From the NCBI GenBank assembly GCA_902805475.1, contig CADCSX010000003.1, positions 3,968,001-4,032,000 on the forward strand: 64,000 nt of DNA, written 5' to 3'. Within the stretch, counting starts at the first letter, position 1, and each line of letters starts with the position of its first letter. Under the pieces are notes generated by a model. That model made no database searches, had not been told where the DNA came from, and worked only from the letters and a program-made list of their open reading frames with translations. Origin of the DNA: Entonaema liquescens (taxonomy: Eukaryota; Ascomycota; Sordariomycetes; Xylariales; Xylariaceae). Both the position numbers and the translations under genes were made by a program. This document shows positions 23,140 to 36,108 of the stretch, piece after piece.

Positions 23140-24034
23140 ATGGCGAGTGATACCAAGGACAAGTTCCCTCCAATCCAAGGTGGTGGTAGTTTGATTCTTG
23201 CCTGGCAGGTAAAGAATAAGCACGTCCTGGTGATTGGAGGCGGCGAGGTAAGAGAATATACCGATATTCTTATAAATCTTTTAAGCAAAGCTTCTAGAGA
23301 GACCTCCATACTGACATTGATGTTGCCCCATTCAGGTCGCGGCTGGTCGTATCCTTAACATACTCAACGCCGATGCCAATGTCACCGTCGTAAGCCCGTC
23401 TTCCGGTCTTAACCCTGAAGTACGCCATCGTATCGCCAACGATGAAGTCACTTATATCGACCGCGTATTCCAGCCTTCGGATCTAGAGACGTTACCCCCA
23501 AGTAATGGTCCTCCTGACATGGTACTTGTCGCTATTGACGACCCTGCTGCTTCAACTCAGATTTGGAAGCTGTGCAAGGAGCATCGCATTCCCGCCAACA
23601 TTGCTGACGTCCCGCCTGAATGTGACTTCTATTTTGGAAGCGTGCATCGCGACGGACCACTGCAGATCATGGTCAGCACTAATGGAAAGGGGCCGAGACT
23701 CGCTGCCAGTATTAGGAAGTGGATTGGGAGCCAGTTGCCTGTAGGCGTCGGTGACGCTATCGAGAGGATTGGTGAACTGCGCGCTAAGCTACGCCAGATA
23801 GCCCCGAGCCACGATGAGGGCCCTAAGAGGATGCGTTGGATGACGAATGTTAGCGATGCCTATAGTTGGGACGAAATGTGCGGGCTCACTGATGAGGATA
23901 TAGATAATCTTCTGAAGTTCTACCCTCCTAACAGTGTTCCCCAGTTAGACATGCTCAAGGCCATGCGAGGTGGAAGAGAGCCGGATGAAATCGATGTCTT
24001 TGATGGCTCTTTTGGCTTCAGCGTCGTCGCTTGA
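23140..24034 (+). CDS. siroheme synthase Met8 (precorrin-2 dehydrogenase / sirohydrochlorin ferrochelatase)
   Basis: Converts precorrin-2 to sirohydrochlorin with NAD+, then inserts Fe2+ to give siroheme, the cofactor of sulfite and nitrite reductases. Exon 1 is 23140-23247 and exon 2 is 23336-24034, with an 88-bp intron (GAG/GTAAGA, CTGAC branch, TTCAG). The joined CDS is 807 nt, 268 aa, close to the 274 aa of yeast Met8. The intron interrupts the dinucleotide-binding loop VIGGGE/VAAGRILNIL (residues 31-46). An internal VAIDDPAAS carries the Asp that corresponds to the dual-function catalytic Asp of yeast Met8 (by position; not aligned). ANIADVPPECDFYFGS and the dimerisation-region KGPRLAASIRKWI follow. 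The intact frame and conserved core make this one of the firmest calls. Confidence 0.93.
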
Positions 24035-27000
24035 GGCCAAATAAACCTGATGGCTCTGCCCTTTTGGAGCCTCTCCGGTATGCTTCACAGGCTAAGCAGC
24101 GATACCATATCAATCCGAGAGGCATATGAAATAATATAGATTGCCCTTTTCGGGTCTATTAGTCTCCAATCTAGAGTTGTATCTCAACCCCTATTTAAGA
24201 TAGTTTGAGCAAAGCAGAATATCTATATCTCCCTAGGAAGGTAAATCGGATAAACAAGCGGATAAGAATACCCGATTTACTAGCCGGGCTACGATCAAAG
24301 AACAGTATCATCTTTGGATAAACAGTATCAACACCTCTTTTGGATTTTTTTCCCTTGCTCTGTAGTACATATATCCTTCCTAGAATGGGAGCTGATTTGA
24401 GGTTGTTCCTACCAATCGTATCATATCTAGGCCTGAGCCGACTTATACACGAAGCTTCTAGCCAGTGCCTTTAGTCGTATCTTTGACTTCTTCCTTTTTG
24501 CCATATCTTATAATTTCTATGGCTATATAGGACCGTGATAGCCGGAATCAGTCACCCCTTGGATTAACGTAAGCCAATTCAGTATGTACATTGTAGCTGA
24601 AGATGGAACCGAGAGGTTAAGCATGCTGGTGCTCCAGCAATATCTAAGGAGCGGCTTATTGAAATTCGTATAACAGGATGCTTTGGGGGCATTGCTTTAT
24701 GTTGTTCTCAATTGCCAGTTTTCCATAGCCCATCACGTAAGACAAGTCCAAATACGTTACATTTAGTATTGATATCGCTATAACCAGTGGTAGTCTCGTA
24801 AATATAAGTCAGGAGCCACGCTCAAATACAATGTGCTAGGTATATCTGAAAGACCGCCAGCTACTGGACTAAATCGGCCTTATACGGGCCTCTCATTGCC
24901 AAAGAGCTTGCATTTTCGTAACTGTTATGTGTGAATATATGTAATAACCATAGAGCTAGGTATAGTTGCTCTATTTTAGACGTAATAAACCTTCGCGTTT
25001 AAATAAAGAGTGATTCGGATACATATTAACATATTAATTAGATGGCCCTAGTTTCTGACCGTTGATAAATTTCAGAAGCTCTTCATTGCCCACAGGTGGT
25101 AAATTCACACACCATTTATATGATGATCTGAGTAGAATCAAAAGGGCATATATCACAAGACTATTGGCATTACTACAAACCCACCACAAATGCGTTGCAG
25201 CCTCACAGTTATGAACTAAACTTGCTCAAATCCTGGGTCTTTTCTCTAGACATTGCCGGGTCTTGACGAATATGGTTCCAACTCGTTATTAGAAGACGTG
25301 CTTGGCATGTCCCCTTGGTGTAAACACTGGCCGCGTAGGGCTAGTACTGAGTAGGCAGAGTATTGATGGAGGGAGTGGAAGATTCTGTATGTCAGACGAT
25401 ACATCAGCTCTATATCTCTCAAAGGAGGTGCTAGGTATAGATATCACACGGTGCTGTTGCGCTTCGTGGTAGTCTACCTACCTAGATATATATGCCTCAG
25501 GGTGTAAGTGATGGATACAATAATAATAGCTTTATCTTGAGTAAGGTACCTATCCCCCTAATCAAAGCCCCATTAACTTAGTAGGCGATAGTATTCAAGC
25601 ATTCCAATTAGTCAGTAATGAGCAAAGCTTACAAATCGAAAGCTATATATAAATTCTACTCTATCGGAATCGCCGTGATCTTGGTGCAATTAGATATCCC
25701 TGTGAATTCTTACCTTGTGGTAAGAGCATGCACTAAAATCAACCACTCAATTCTTCTATTCAAGTGACGTTAATGGGAAAGATGCATACCCCTTTAAACA
25801 CGAAGCGACTAGATGTTGAGTCACCTTGCTAAGTAGAGACACGACGTTGGGGCCCTATCACGAGGCAAACCAAAAGGTAAGGAAACAACTTCGCTGTTCC
25901 GCAAGGAACCCTAGCTAGGATCGCTCTGAACCCAGAGCTACCCATACTAAGCAGCTTCTTTGTTCTAAGGGGGCCTCAAGTGAGGTCCCTGATAGGCCCT
26001 ATGTAAAGGCTGATGACGGGATCACAATGAAACATGAATTCAGATAGTATTCTTGACCTAGGCCTATACTCGTTGTATGAATAGGTAGGCTTTGCGTGTC
26101 GTGGAAAGCCCCCCAGCCACAGGAAGAGGGTGATATTCAGTCAGTCTAGAAACGGTGGGCCCAGTCTCGGTGATAGATATAATAAACCACCATTTTAAGG
26201 AACTGTAGTGCGTAGATCATGTTTATAACTTATTATCTTGTATAAAGTATGCCTATATTGTGAATGCTTAAGAACCATTGAATAGTTTAATGCGGAGATC
26301 TTGAAACTTCAGTAAATACACACTTGTACCTAGTGCGGAATGCAAGCATTTTAGTTCCGGCCCATCATATTGGGATTGGTCTAGAACAATGTGAGATCCT
26401 GGGCCTTTCCAGGTATAGCGTATTCACAGTATGGGAGAAAGAGAGGCGGTCAGTCCCCTCTGGTGGTGGGATGGCGTTCCGGATGGCACGGCGATCAAAG
26501 CCACCAGCATAGGAGTGTAGCCAATACTTCCCTGAAGATTGAACTTTAGGTAGTAACTAAAAAAAAGCGGTGATTAGGTTCTAATGGAATGGACTCATCT
26601 CCACGTAGATTCGGAAGTAGGTACTCTAGTAAGTACGGGTGGAAGAAGCAAAGAAGCACTCACCGAGAGCTACTAAGCGAACGAATTCTTACAAGCTATT
26701 CGGGGTTTCCCTGCGAGATATTTGTACATTGGGGGCCGGCTGCAGCTCTTTCGCTTAGTTGTATGCAGCCGTAGTCTTCCAAATGTGGCCAAAAAAGAGT
26801 TGAGAGTTATCGTGGCTCTGTGCCATACCCCAACATTCTCTTTCTTACTCGCATACTGCAATCTTAGCCTTTCAAATTAGTAAGATGACAATCACAGTTA
26901 AAGTAAATCCTTTGAAAATACGAAATACGATGACTACCCGCCTAGTAGGTACGTACCGTTCTATGAACACCTACCGAGTATAGCTAGCGAAATCAACTTA

Positions 27001-30000
27001 CAGAGGGACTAACCCTCTCATTATCAGGATTCAGGTACATCCAGTACTGGGCTGGATTCTAGGAGTCCAGGAGACGGGTGCTTACAGATATAGTAAACAT
27101 ACGATGGACAAAGCACCTCGCATCCATTAGCCTATACCCATTCATTTTTCTTCCGCGCGCGAGCCTTGAAACGCGTTGCTTGTGGCTGAACCGGATGATG
27201 TGACTGTGCGTCCGGACGTAGCCCAGAACCCGAACGAAGCTCTCATCTACTTGGAACGAGTACAGAAGGCAGAACATGTTGGCGAACAACATATCTAGCC
27301 CGCATCCAAAATTATGATGGCAAGCACAAAACCCACGTGCGGCTCGTCCACGGGAGACTGAGACAATAGGTAACTCAACGATACAGAATAACTTGCCCCA
27401 ACCTCTAAAGATAAAAAGCTTCCTAAACTGGGTTCACTGGCGTGGTGACCTAGTATAGATCTAGTAATGAGTTTCATCTCTTGGTACTTCGCTGGCCCCC
27501 CTGCCTTGGAATACGCGACAAACGAGCGTTGCCGCTGCAGAAACCGGCTATGTTTATAAATTACTAGAAACCAACTGATCGACTTTCCAGGACTTACTGT
27601 ATCATAAGACCAGTGGGGTAACGGGAGGCTGCATGTAATAAGAAATCGACAGGCTGTTACAGGCTGTTGGGTCCCAGGAGTCCGGTAGCAGTTCCACGGA
27701 AAGTATTATCAGATCACACATTTCCCTCCATCTCCTTAACCCTTGCCAGATGGACAACTTGGAACTGGGAAGACCTAGCCACCTTACTCTCTCTTACCGG
27801 GTCCTGAAAGAAGTTAGAGAGTAACACAGATCTTAATGCGGCAGCAATTAGGCCGTGCCATCCAGTATCGAGGAAACGAGCCTCCTGGCTAAGTCGGAAT
27901 AGCTTTTGACTATGGCCAGTTCTTAGACCGGCTAAATGCATCATGCTCCGGGCACGTACCGAATTAGAGCGACCATGTCCAGTTATTTTCGTTGACGAGA
28001 GTGCCTCAATAAATCTTCGTGTCGAATCCAAAGCCCAAGTTTTAAGCTAGAACGAAGATCCTCCATATTAACCGATACCGATGAGCTCTCTTCGTAAGTC
28101 TATTATTTTCAAGTCTCTGATGCCTATTATTTAATGTATTGTTAGACAATCTTGCTGACTCACTATATCCTGCCAACATTCAGCTTACAGAAAGGCGGCC
28201 ATATATAGTATCGCACTATTTGACAAAGTCGTTTAATGTCAGTAGGTATTCCAACGACCAAAATGTAAGGCGTCACAAAACGACCAAAAGCAAAGTATAA
28301 GCTCATCTGTTTGTTACACTGCAGGTCATGCACATCTGTTTTACGGGCGTAAGTCTCGTCCAGGTCGGAGCACACGCATTGCTGCAGGATCGAGGCACAC
28401 ACGGAGATGAGGTAGCTGGGAACGGATAGCTGCTCTCGCCACGGGAGCACTAATATTCCAGGCTCGGCTGAGATACTATCGAAGTTGTAACCGAACCATA
28501 TTAATGAATAAGCTAATACTAGAAACCAGAATCTGCCACTGGTTAGTTACGAGGTGACGTTGGTAGCGACGAGAAAAGGGGTATAAGCGCAAGAATCTGA
28601 TGACACTCGCGTTGCATATTCAGAATCAGCCCGTGGACCCATGCAGTTGATATTAACATGATTCTGTACTAAGCTCGATTTTGTGATCAACACGCGTACA
28701 ATGTTTGTCATTGAACTTTGCTAGAGTGCGCAGAAGTCAAGTAAACGAAATAAAAATGACTTAGTGGCCGGTGGCCTCCAACCATGGGATATGTCATTCC
28801 TGTCCCTATCCCCTCTCTCGTATATAGCGCTTTACTAAGACGTGTGCTCCATGTAATGTTTGTTGGAATAAGGAGGGTATCATGAGCCTCTTGGGGTGAG
28901 TAAGTAGCCTTGATCTGTTAACGAAATCCATAATTGCCACCTATATACTATTTGAAGTGATGGCAGATAGCTGTATACGTGTAAATACATCTAGTAAGAA
29001 CCGACTGACCATGAGAATATGAAAGGGGCATATATGAATCAGCTGTCAGAATCTCGTGTAGTTGAGATATCTGGTGGCTTGGAACACCACGTTTCTGTAA
29101 GGATATTAATGACAGTGCAGACTAGGTGATATATCGCGTCTCAGAATAACAGATACTGCAAGGGCTCGAAACATATTCTATTAGACGTTAGGATGTCTAG
29201 TCTCAACCTTGCCATCTGATCGAAGCGAAAGACATAGCCGTTGAGGAGACCCCGACGAGATGGCTGCATTCCCTAGTCGGCCACGTTTTCCCCTGTCGTA
29301 TCAAGAATGAGTCATGCGATCTCTGTCGTCAATGGATGTGGTGAATATTAACACCAACAGCTGTAGGCCGAAAACACAAGGCATGTACATGCCCTCCAAT
29401 ATATTACAGGGTAGCGACATCTGGTCTGGAGAGGCCTCACGAAGATGTAACGTTGTGAACCGTGGGAAACCCCAAGCTTCTAAGGGCCGTGGTGGTTTGA
29501 GTAACAATACTAGGGAGACTAAAAGATGGTAGCCAGATCGCCGGCTCCCCTCTTCGCTGCACAGGGCAAATGACAGCGGGCGTCCTGCTCTAGCTATTCC
29601 TAGCTGATGCTGTGCTAGTTGTACGGCATAAGTGGCTCCGTGTTACGTCTTTTCCAAGCGCCAGGATCGGGGCGCCCAGGGAAAGGGAGTGCGCGAGATC
29701 TGGAGGAAACAATATCTCGCTGCATAATCTCTGCGCACCTAAGCGTGTTCCTCGTTTCCCGTTACTGTTCTTGGCCAAGCCGTTGTTGGCGATAAATGAG
29801 AGTGATGCCCTTGGTGTCGCCTACTTACAGCATACGCACATGTTTACACGCATCTTCCCTTCACCACTATGGGGCCACCAAGTGATCCTCGGGGTGCTGA
29901 TACTGTTTACCCAATCGCCCCGTGCGGGCCTTTGCAGTGGCCCCGTGCGACAATCTTTGATGGCCTGACCTCGCCAGCTTGGGGGGTAGAAGCCTTAGGC

Positions 30001-33000
30001 AGGTAACCTGGATAGGAGATGGTGTCTGCTCGATTACCACCGCATGTGATAGATCTTGCCGTATGCTGTATCAGTCAATCCGCTATCCTACTGAACGAAA
30101 AAGGTGGAGTAGGCGGCCGGGAGGAGGGATAGATCTTCAAGGCTTTCCCCTGGCTGGCCAAATAAGCTCTGAAACCCTGCCGGTACTATGGCTTGTCCAT
30201 TCTCGGCCTGAGCCGAATGGTAAGGTCTCCTCCAGGTCTATGTGGCTGCATCCATGCATCGAGAACAGAGCATGTGAGCGGTGATTCCATTGACGCTCAT
30301 AATAGTATAGCTGCGCAGCGTATTACATTGTATTGTACATATACACGAAAGTGAAATCCTTGCATATGTATACACACATTTACACATTTTACAATACAAG
30401 CAGACAAGGTCTCCTTCCTCCAGACCCACCGTACGCAGGTCATCAATTTCCCTTGTCAAGATCGGAAGAGGCTTGCGTCAAGAAGAACGGCTGATCGCCG
30501 TCATGGGGTAGTTTCTGGCTCGCTATTACTGACCTTGGGGCGTGATGGGCATAATGGGCGTAGGCAGGGATCGGACGCTCTTGGCGGAGAGTAGATCGGT
30601 GATAATAATATCCGAAGCTATCGTTCAATGGCCTTAGCCCTTACATGACTCCACGTCGTTCATATTGCCGTGCCTGCAGGTCGTAGAAGCATATTATTAC
30701 CTAGTAGGTACCAAGTTGGGAACCCGACCGCGTATTATGAGATACAAGGGAGCCTCGATGAAAGATTATGGGTACATCCATATTCGGCGATCATGTTCGT
30801 GGCCGAGATGATGCTCACCAACAAGAGAAGGGGGAAAAAAAGGAAATGAATAGAAGGAGGTGAATTAGGTAACGAATCGTCTAGTTGGACAAGCGTATCT
30901 CTTCGATGCATAATTTGGTCCCAAGAGACGGGGACGTGTTACCTACAAGGGGTGTCTATCGCGAATCTGCGACAAACCTTACGGTGTGACAGAGCCAGAT
31001 ATCTGTTCCCGACATCCAGGAACCTCGAGTTTAGACCAAGTGGTAGACGGCTCACTGGGTAGCAATGTAGAGACACTGGGAGACGTCCATAGCCGCCTAG
31101 CATGTGCGAGACAAGGAACCAACCGGACTTTGGCCCAAACTATTGGGACGTAAATGGACCACGCTTGCAGAGCCCGTGTACGACTCAGGTTCTTCGTATG
31201 CTTGAGCCGGGCAAGTAAATATCGTCCTTTGAACATGTTTACATGGGAACCGTATGTATCTACGGCCATTACTAGTTGATAAGCGCACCGGTTTACCCTG
31301 TAGTTGCTATTAAAGCCTTAGCTTATATGTTTAATATTCATGATGGTCAACATTATTTACTTCCGTGTTGGGATGTTATGGCACTCTTGAGGGCTTCTGT
31401 ACAACGTGAGAATAACGCGACCAGGTAATGATGACCTGTACATTAGTTCGGCGGCAACGAAACTGTTGGTCCCCTACGCGAGCTACCAAACCTAGGTATG
31501 TACGGCCGTATCTAGGATCTGAGCGGAGGTATGACGATCGAGTCCTGGAGTGCCTAGAATAAGAACCTTGGACCTTCGTGTGAGGGTGCCACTAATCTCA
31601 CGAAGACACAATTTTGTATCTACCACTGACATACAGACATATGTCCATGAGAGAAAAGTTAGCGTTTGACATGGCATGATCCTTTATTCGCGTAATAAAA
31701 GGAAAACAGATTTAGACGTAATTTTAAGAGCAGTCTTCTTCATTTCACCGAGTTGCGGACTGGTGGCCGCATGATTATATGCACTTGGAGCTATCAGCCG
31801 GCGTGATGGAAAATATATGTATGTACATGCGCTGATGACTTTGAGGGTGTCATGGATGAGCTGCACGAGACTCATGTAAATAGCTTTCCTGTAACTCGCA
31901 AGTTACGGTAGCACATGAAGGTAGTCATACATACTGTATGTATTATACTGCCGCGCACAAATCTGGTAAGCCGGAAGAGTAAGCCTTACATGATCTAGAT
32001 AGATGCCATTTGTGGTTGCGAGGTACGGTGAATACGTTCTATGCACATAAAAATTTACCGTATGACTGCCTTTCTACATCACTGTAGATGCGCCGCAGTA
32101 TCATCACAATCCCTGCGACAGGGTCCTCCCCCACCGCCAAGGGCGATCATCATACGAGAGTACATGGTCCGCCTGTGGTGTAGAAGGCGTTCATGGACAA
32201 ATCTAATAAAAAAATACATATGTATCGTACACTTTCCTAATAACAGATTACTTAGATTATGTTGTTTTGGTACGCCCTCATAGGTTGAGGGCGGCTAGCG
32301 ATAACTGGATAGAGAAAGCGTGTATGCATGCTTTGAATGGGAATGGGTCGAGATAGCAGCTTTTCCGTAGCGAGTGCTCCCCGAGGCCTCACTATCGAAA
32401 GAGGTAGACTACGTAAAAATTCTTCCTTGGGTATCCTTGAACGAGGGTTTGACCTCTTACAAACGACTTACATATCTGAGGTCGACGCCTCCTACGTCGT
32501 GATACCTCCGCAATCTAGTAATAGTAGTGAATGGAATTGCGCGAGTCGGACTTCACGAAACTGTACGTCCATTCTAGATATGGCTTGCTTCAGTTCTAAT
32601 CGACGCCCTTAGCACGAAGCATGCCAAATTTTAACTACGTGAATGAGATCAGGTGTATATACATATTTTTAGGGCAAAAAGAAAGAAAGAAACGGACTTT
32701 CTAAACGCAACTCTTCTGTGTCGACGAAATGTTCACATCGGGATGAAATATGTATCTATATTTGAATATCGTGATTCTACTGGCGTTTGAATTCAATGCT
32801 ATTAGAATCTGTAATTGACCACCGTTAAATAACGAAAGGCAGTCTGTACAAGAACTCCGGGGACAATAAACTGATGTTGACTCTCCGGTATATGCTAGAA
32901 GCATACGGAAAGGAGTATCACTCCTGGATGATCATTCCAAAAAGCTCTAGAAAAGAGATTTTCATATGTTAATATGACCTAGCAATCCGAATTGTCGTAC

Positions 33001-36000
33001 CAGCCTCCCTCTGCAACGTCTTGATTGTTGTGTCCTGGTATGTTGCTTTTTTCTTTTAGAATGGCTATTTCTCGCGCGCCGGAGAATCGTTGTCAGCATT
33101 CCTACCCGAGGGTGAAAGGACCGAATGATTTTAAAGAGATTTAGCAAATGCAAGCCTTCGCAACTGTTCGCCGATATGCTCTGCGAGTTGCTTAGCCCCG
33201 AAACTGATGGGAAGAAGAAAAAAGACAAGATACTGCCAAGGAAGACAAGGGGGCCCTTCTCAACCATCTTCCAAGTACCCATGTATAGCATCCCCTGGAC
33301 ATCTTCCCTGATTAGGCTCTCAAGGTCAAGGTCAAGGGTTGGGGTTCCACTAGAGGCGGCTGATGCCGTGGTCTATTCTCTCCCCCTTCTATTTTGGAAC
33401 CTACCACTATGAGATGAGCAAATCTCGCCGAGTGGTACACATATCGCTTGTATGTATCGAGCACCTCTACGGAGTATCAGTTCACGAGGTTATGGAGAGG
33501 CGGGCCACTGCGAACTCCCAGGTCATCCCACCATCCCAACCAGGCTTAGGTTCTCTCAGATGGCTGCCCACATCCTCCATTGACCTGCGGAGATCGTCCA
33601 ATAGCTGCAGAGTTAGCGGGACGAGCAACCCGCCAATGATATTCCCAGTCTCTTACCCTTTTCTGGTAATTCGATCTGCGCACGACTTACACTGGCGTAC
33701 CCATCTTACCCATCTCCAAGCTCTAGACATCAAGCGTCTATTGATAGATCGACTTGACCAAGAAGAAAAAAGCATTTGGCAGCGGGAGGGCTTTATGCTT
33801 TCGCGTCTCTGGCAACTTCACTCTCTCCTGCCAATATGTTTAGTCTCATGCCTATTACTGCTTGCAAGTGCAATATCGGCTTTATGTTTACCCCATTATT
33901 TTTCAAGCCAACAGTGAAATGTAGTTAAAAAGCTAGGAGAAATGATGTGTAGGTAACAATTATCAAGCTATATCAGCACACCTACGTACTTACATGTATC
34001 TCATGCGCAATATCTCTGTACTTGCAATGCTAGCTTGCACCTCCTGTCAACTGAGTGGAGGTTTCCAAGTTCGCCTACCTGGCTACGTCTTCTTAACTGC
34101 TCCAGTCCTAAATCATACAACGTAGTGCAGTCTAGCCTACGTACGCTGACACGGAGTTGCGCCATCTTTCACATACACCCCCTTCCAAGTCGTGTAGGTT
34201 TACTCATCCTTGTCTTGTCATTCCTATCGGTTCATTGCTCCTTTAGTATGTCTCCTCCACCACCTACACCATGCTTTTTCCTCTTGGGGCTTTTTGTTTT
34301 TTTATTTTATTTTTTTTTTTTTTAATAATCTCTTCCCTCACACCCGTCCGTTACCCGGTACTGGAGGACCTTTCCTCTAATGGTCTACCTCTGGCATCTA
34401 TCCCTTTCGACTAATGCGGGGGTCCATATCTATCATTTACCTAGCCCTGAATCTAGTGCACGACCCCAAAGTCTTCTCTCCCCGATCACAGACCCTTGCA
34501 TGATTTGCAGTCTTTTAAGACAATTGGATCTCGCATTTCAACGGCCAGCATCCCTGCTCATTACCTCCTCCACCCTCTATACTGCCGCTGGGTTTGGCAT
34601 CGTCGTCTTTACATACACAAGTTACTAGTCAACTAAACACTACAAACACGTAGAATTCGTGAGAAAATAAAACTATACGCTCTCTGGGGGGAAGAGAAAG
34701 GCACTAGTCTTCAACCGCCAGCCTCAACTACCTTGGGAAAGTTTAAGCTAAGTAAAGAAATAGAAGGAGAAATAACAATAAAAGTAAAGCAGGGGAGGCT
34801 TGAGACGAATAACCGAGAAAAAGGTACATCGATAGTATATTCTTGTGTAATGCAAAAATGGTTTCGCCCGCCACAGCATAGGAATCTTAACTACAGCCCC
34901 ATTACTTCACAACGGCGATCCGAGAAATGTGTCTCGTAGCCTATTATTCTCGTCTCTTTATCAGTTCCTATTCCCTTCGAAGAACTTCCCCCATTTTGTC
35001 CCAGCTTGAGGAACAACGTCTCACACACACACCTTTTAGAGACTTTCTCAGGAGCCCGTTCGTTTGCTGACAGGTTCTCCGACAACTCGCAGTTCTTTAG
35101 TCCGTTTGCCTGTTCGTTGTTGGCAACCCGTGTCTTTTGGTTCAAGCTACGACACGAACCACGCGGGACACGCGAACCTCTCGGATAGCCGCCTACTTCT
35201 GATTGCAGCCTTCCAACTCACCTTCATGCGAACACGTTCGGGCAAGTTGCATACGAACGAGCTGGGTATCCACACTCAACCAACTTGAGCGCATAGAGTA
35301 CGTTATAGTCTCTTATGATTCAATACTGCGGGCTCAACTAGGTAGTACTCTTATCGGTATAATTGCCCGGCCTAATCCCCAGAACCTGTATAGCGACAGG
35401 ACTCTAGCAATAATTTAAGCGTATTCTCCCCTTAGCTAACAGACAACAAGAAATCACAAGTACCTGATAGGTAGTCGGACGGGATAGCAAGGGAGTTGAG
35501 TATCCTCTTTTGGGGGTGGGGAAAAGTTTTGGATGCTTCCACTTTCCGAGACTCGACTCAGAATCAGTTTGCCAACAGCTTGTTTCGACCAATGAGTGGC
35601 TCCAGACTCATGTCTACTCCTGCGAGCTAGGTCGTCAAAGACTGCTAGACCTATCCGGAAGGAAGAAAGAAGGGGTTTTCAATATTAATTCGCCCACGAA
35701 TAAGTCGGCGGAGTATCCTGCGGTTCAAGTCTGTTGGGACTCAAACTAGTCAGCTCTTACAGCGACCCGTTTCTGAGTTTTCAGCAATACGGACCCCTAT
35801 CCCGCTCGCATAATTTACTCGGTTAGCTGTTTCACCGTACTGCCATCAGGAGAACAGTCAAATTAGCTCTCCCCATAGGTTCGGCATCGCATAAGACAGG
35901 CCACGAGTGAGCAAATAGCCACTAACCATCTCAGTAGCAAAATACAGAATTAACTGGTGCAGGATTCAGGGAGATACTGCTTTGAAGTCTCAACCTAAGG

Positions 36001-36108
36001 GGTCCCTCGAATTTCCGCAACACTACTCCCGAAACAGGTGTTTGCTCGTTCCATTTGGAAGCTACCACATCCAGTAGTCATCTAGACTTGCTCGAAACAA
36101 GTAGCTTA
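24035..36108. other. 12-kb gene-free region upstream of medA
   Basis: Scanning both strands finds only short unconserved frames (the longest is 184 codons at 33363-33917, with a hydrophobic C-terminus and no known motif). Base composition is not strongly AT-skewed, so heavy RIP of a transposon is not obvious. The stretch 33500-34640 is pyrimidine-rich (T-rich tract 34296-34323) and resembles a promoter plus leader. No ATG occurs between about 35613 and 36108. It probably holds the 3' UTR of MET8, distal regulatory DNA and a long 5' leader of medA. A non-coding RNA cannot be excluded. Confidence 0.55.

Noticed and set aside
27714..28031. 105-codon minus-strand frame in the gene desert
   Set aside because: Begins at TTG rather than ATG, with no neighbouring exon or family resemblance found.
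33363..33917. 184-codon frame with a hydrophobic C-terminus upstream of medA
   Set aside because: No recognisable motif, lies in pyrimidine-rich leader-like DNA, and composition looks non-coding. It could be an upstream ORF but is not supported as a gene.
24035..36108. Idea that the gap is a RIP-degraded transposon
   Set aside because: I see no strong AT skew, no long terminal repeats and no reverse-transcriptase or transposase remnants by eye. A repeat search would be needed to be certain.
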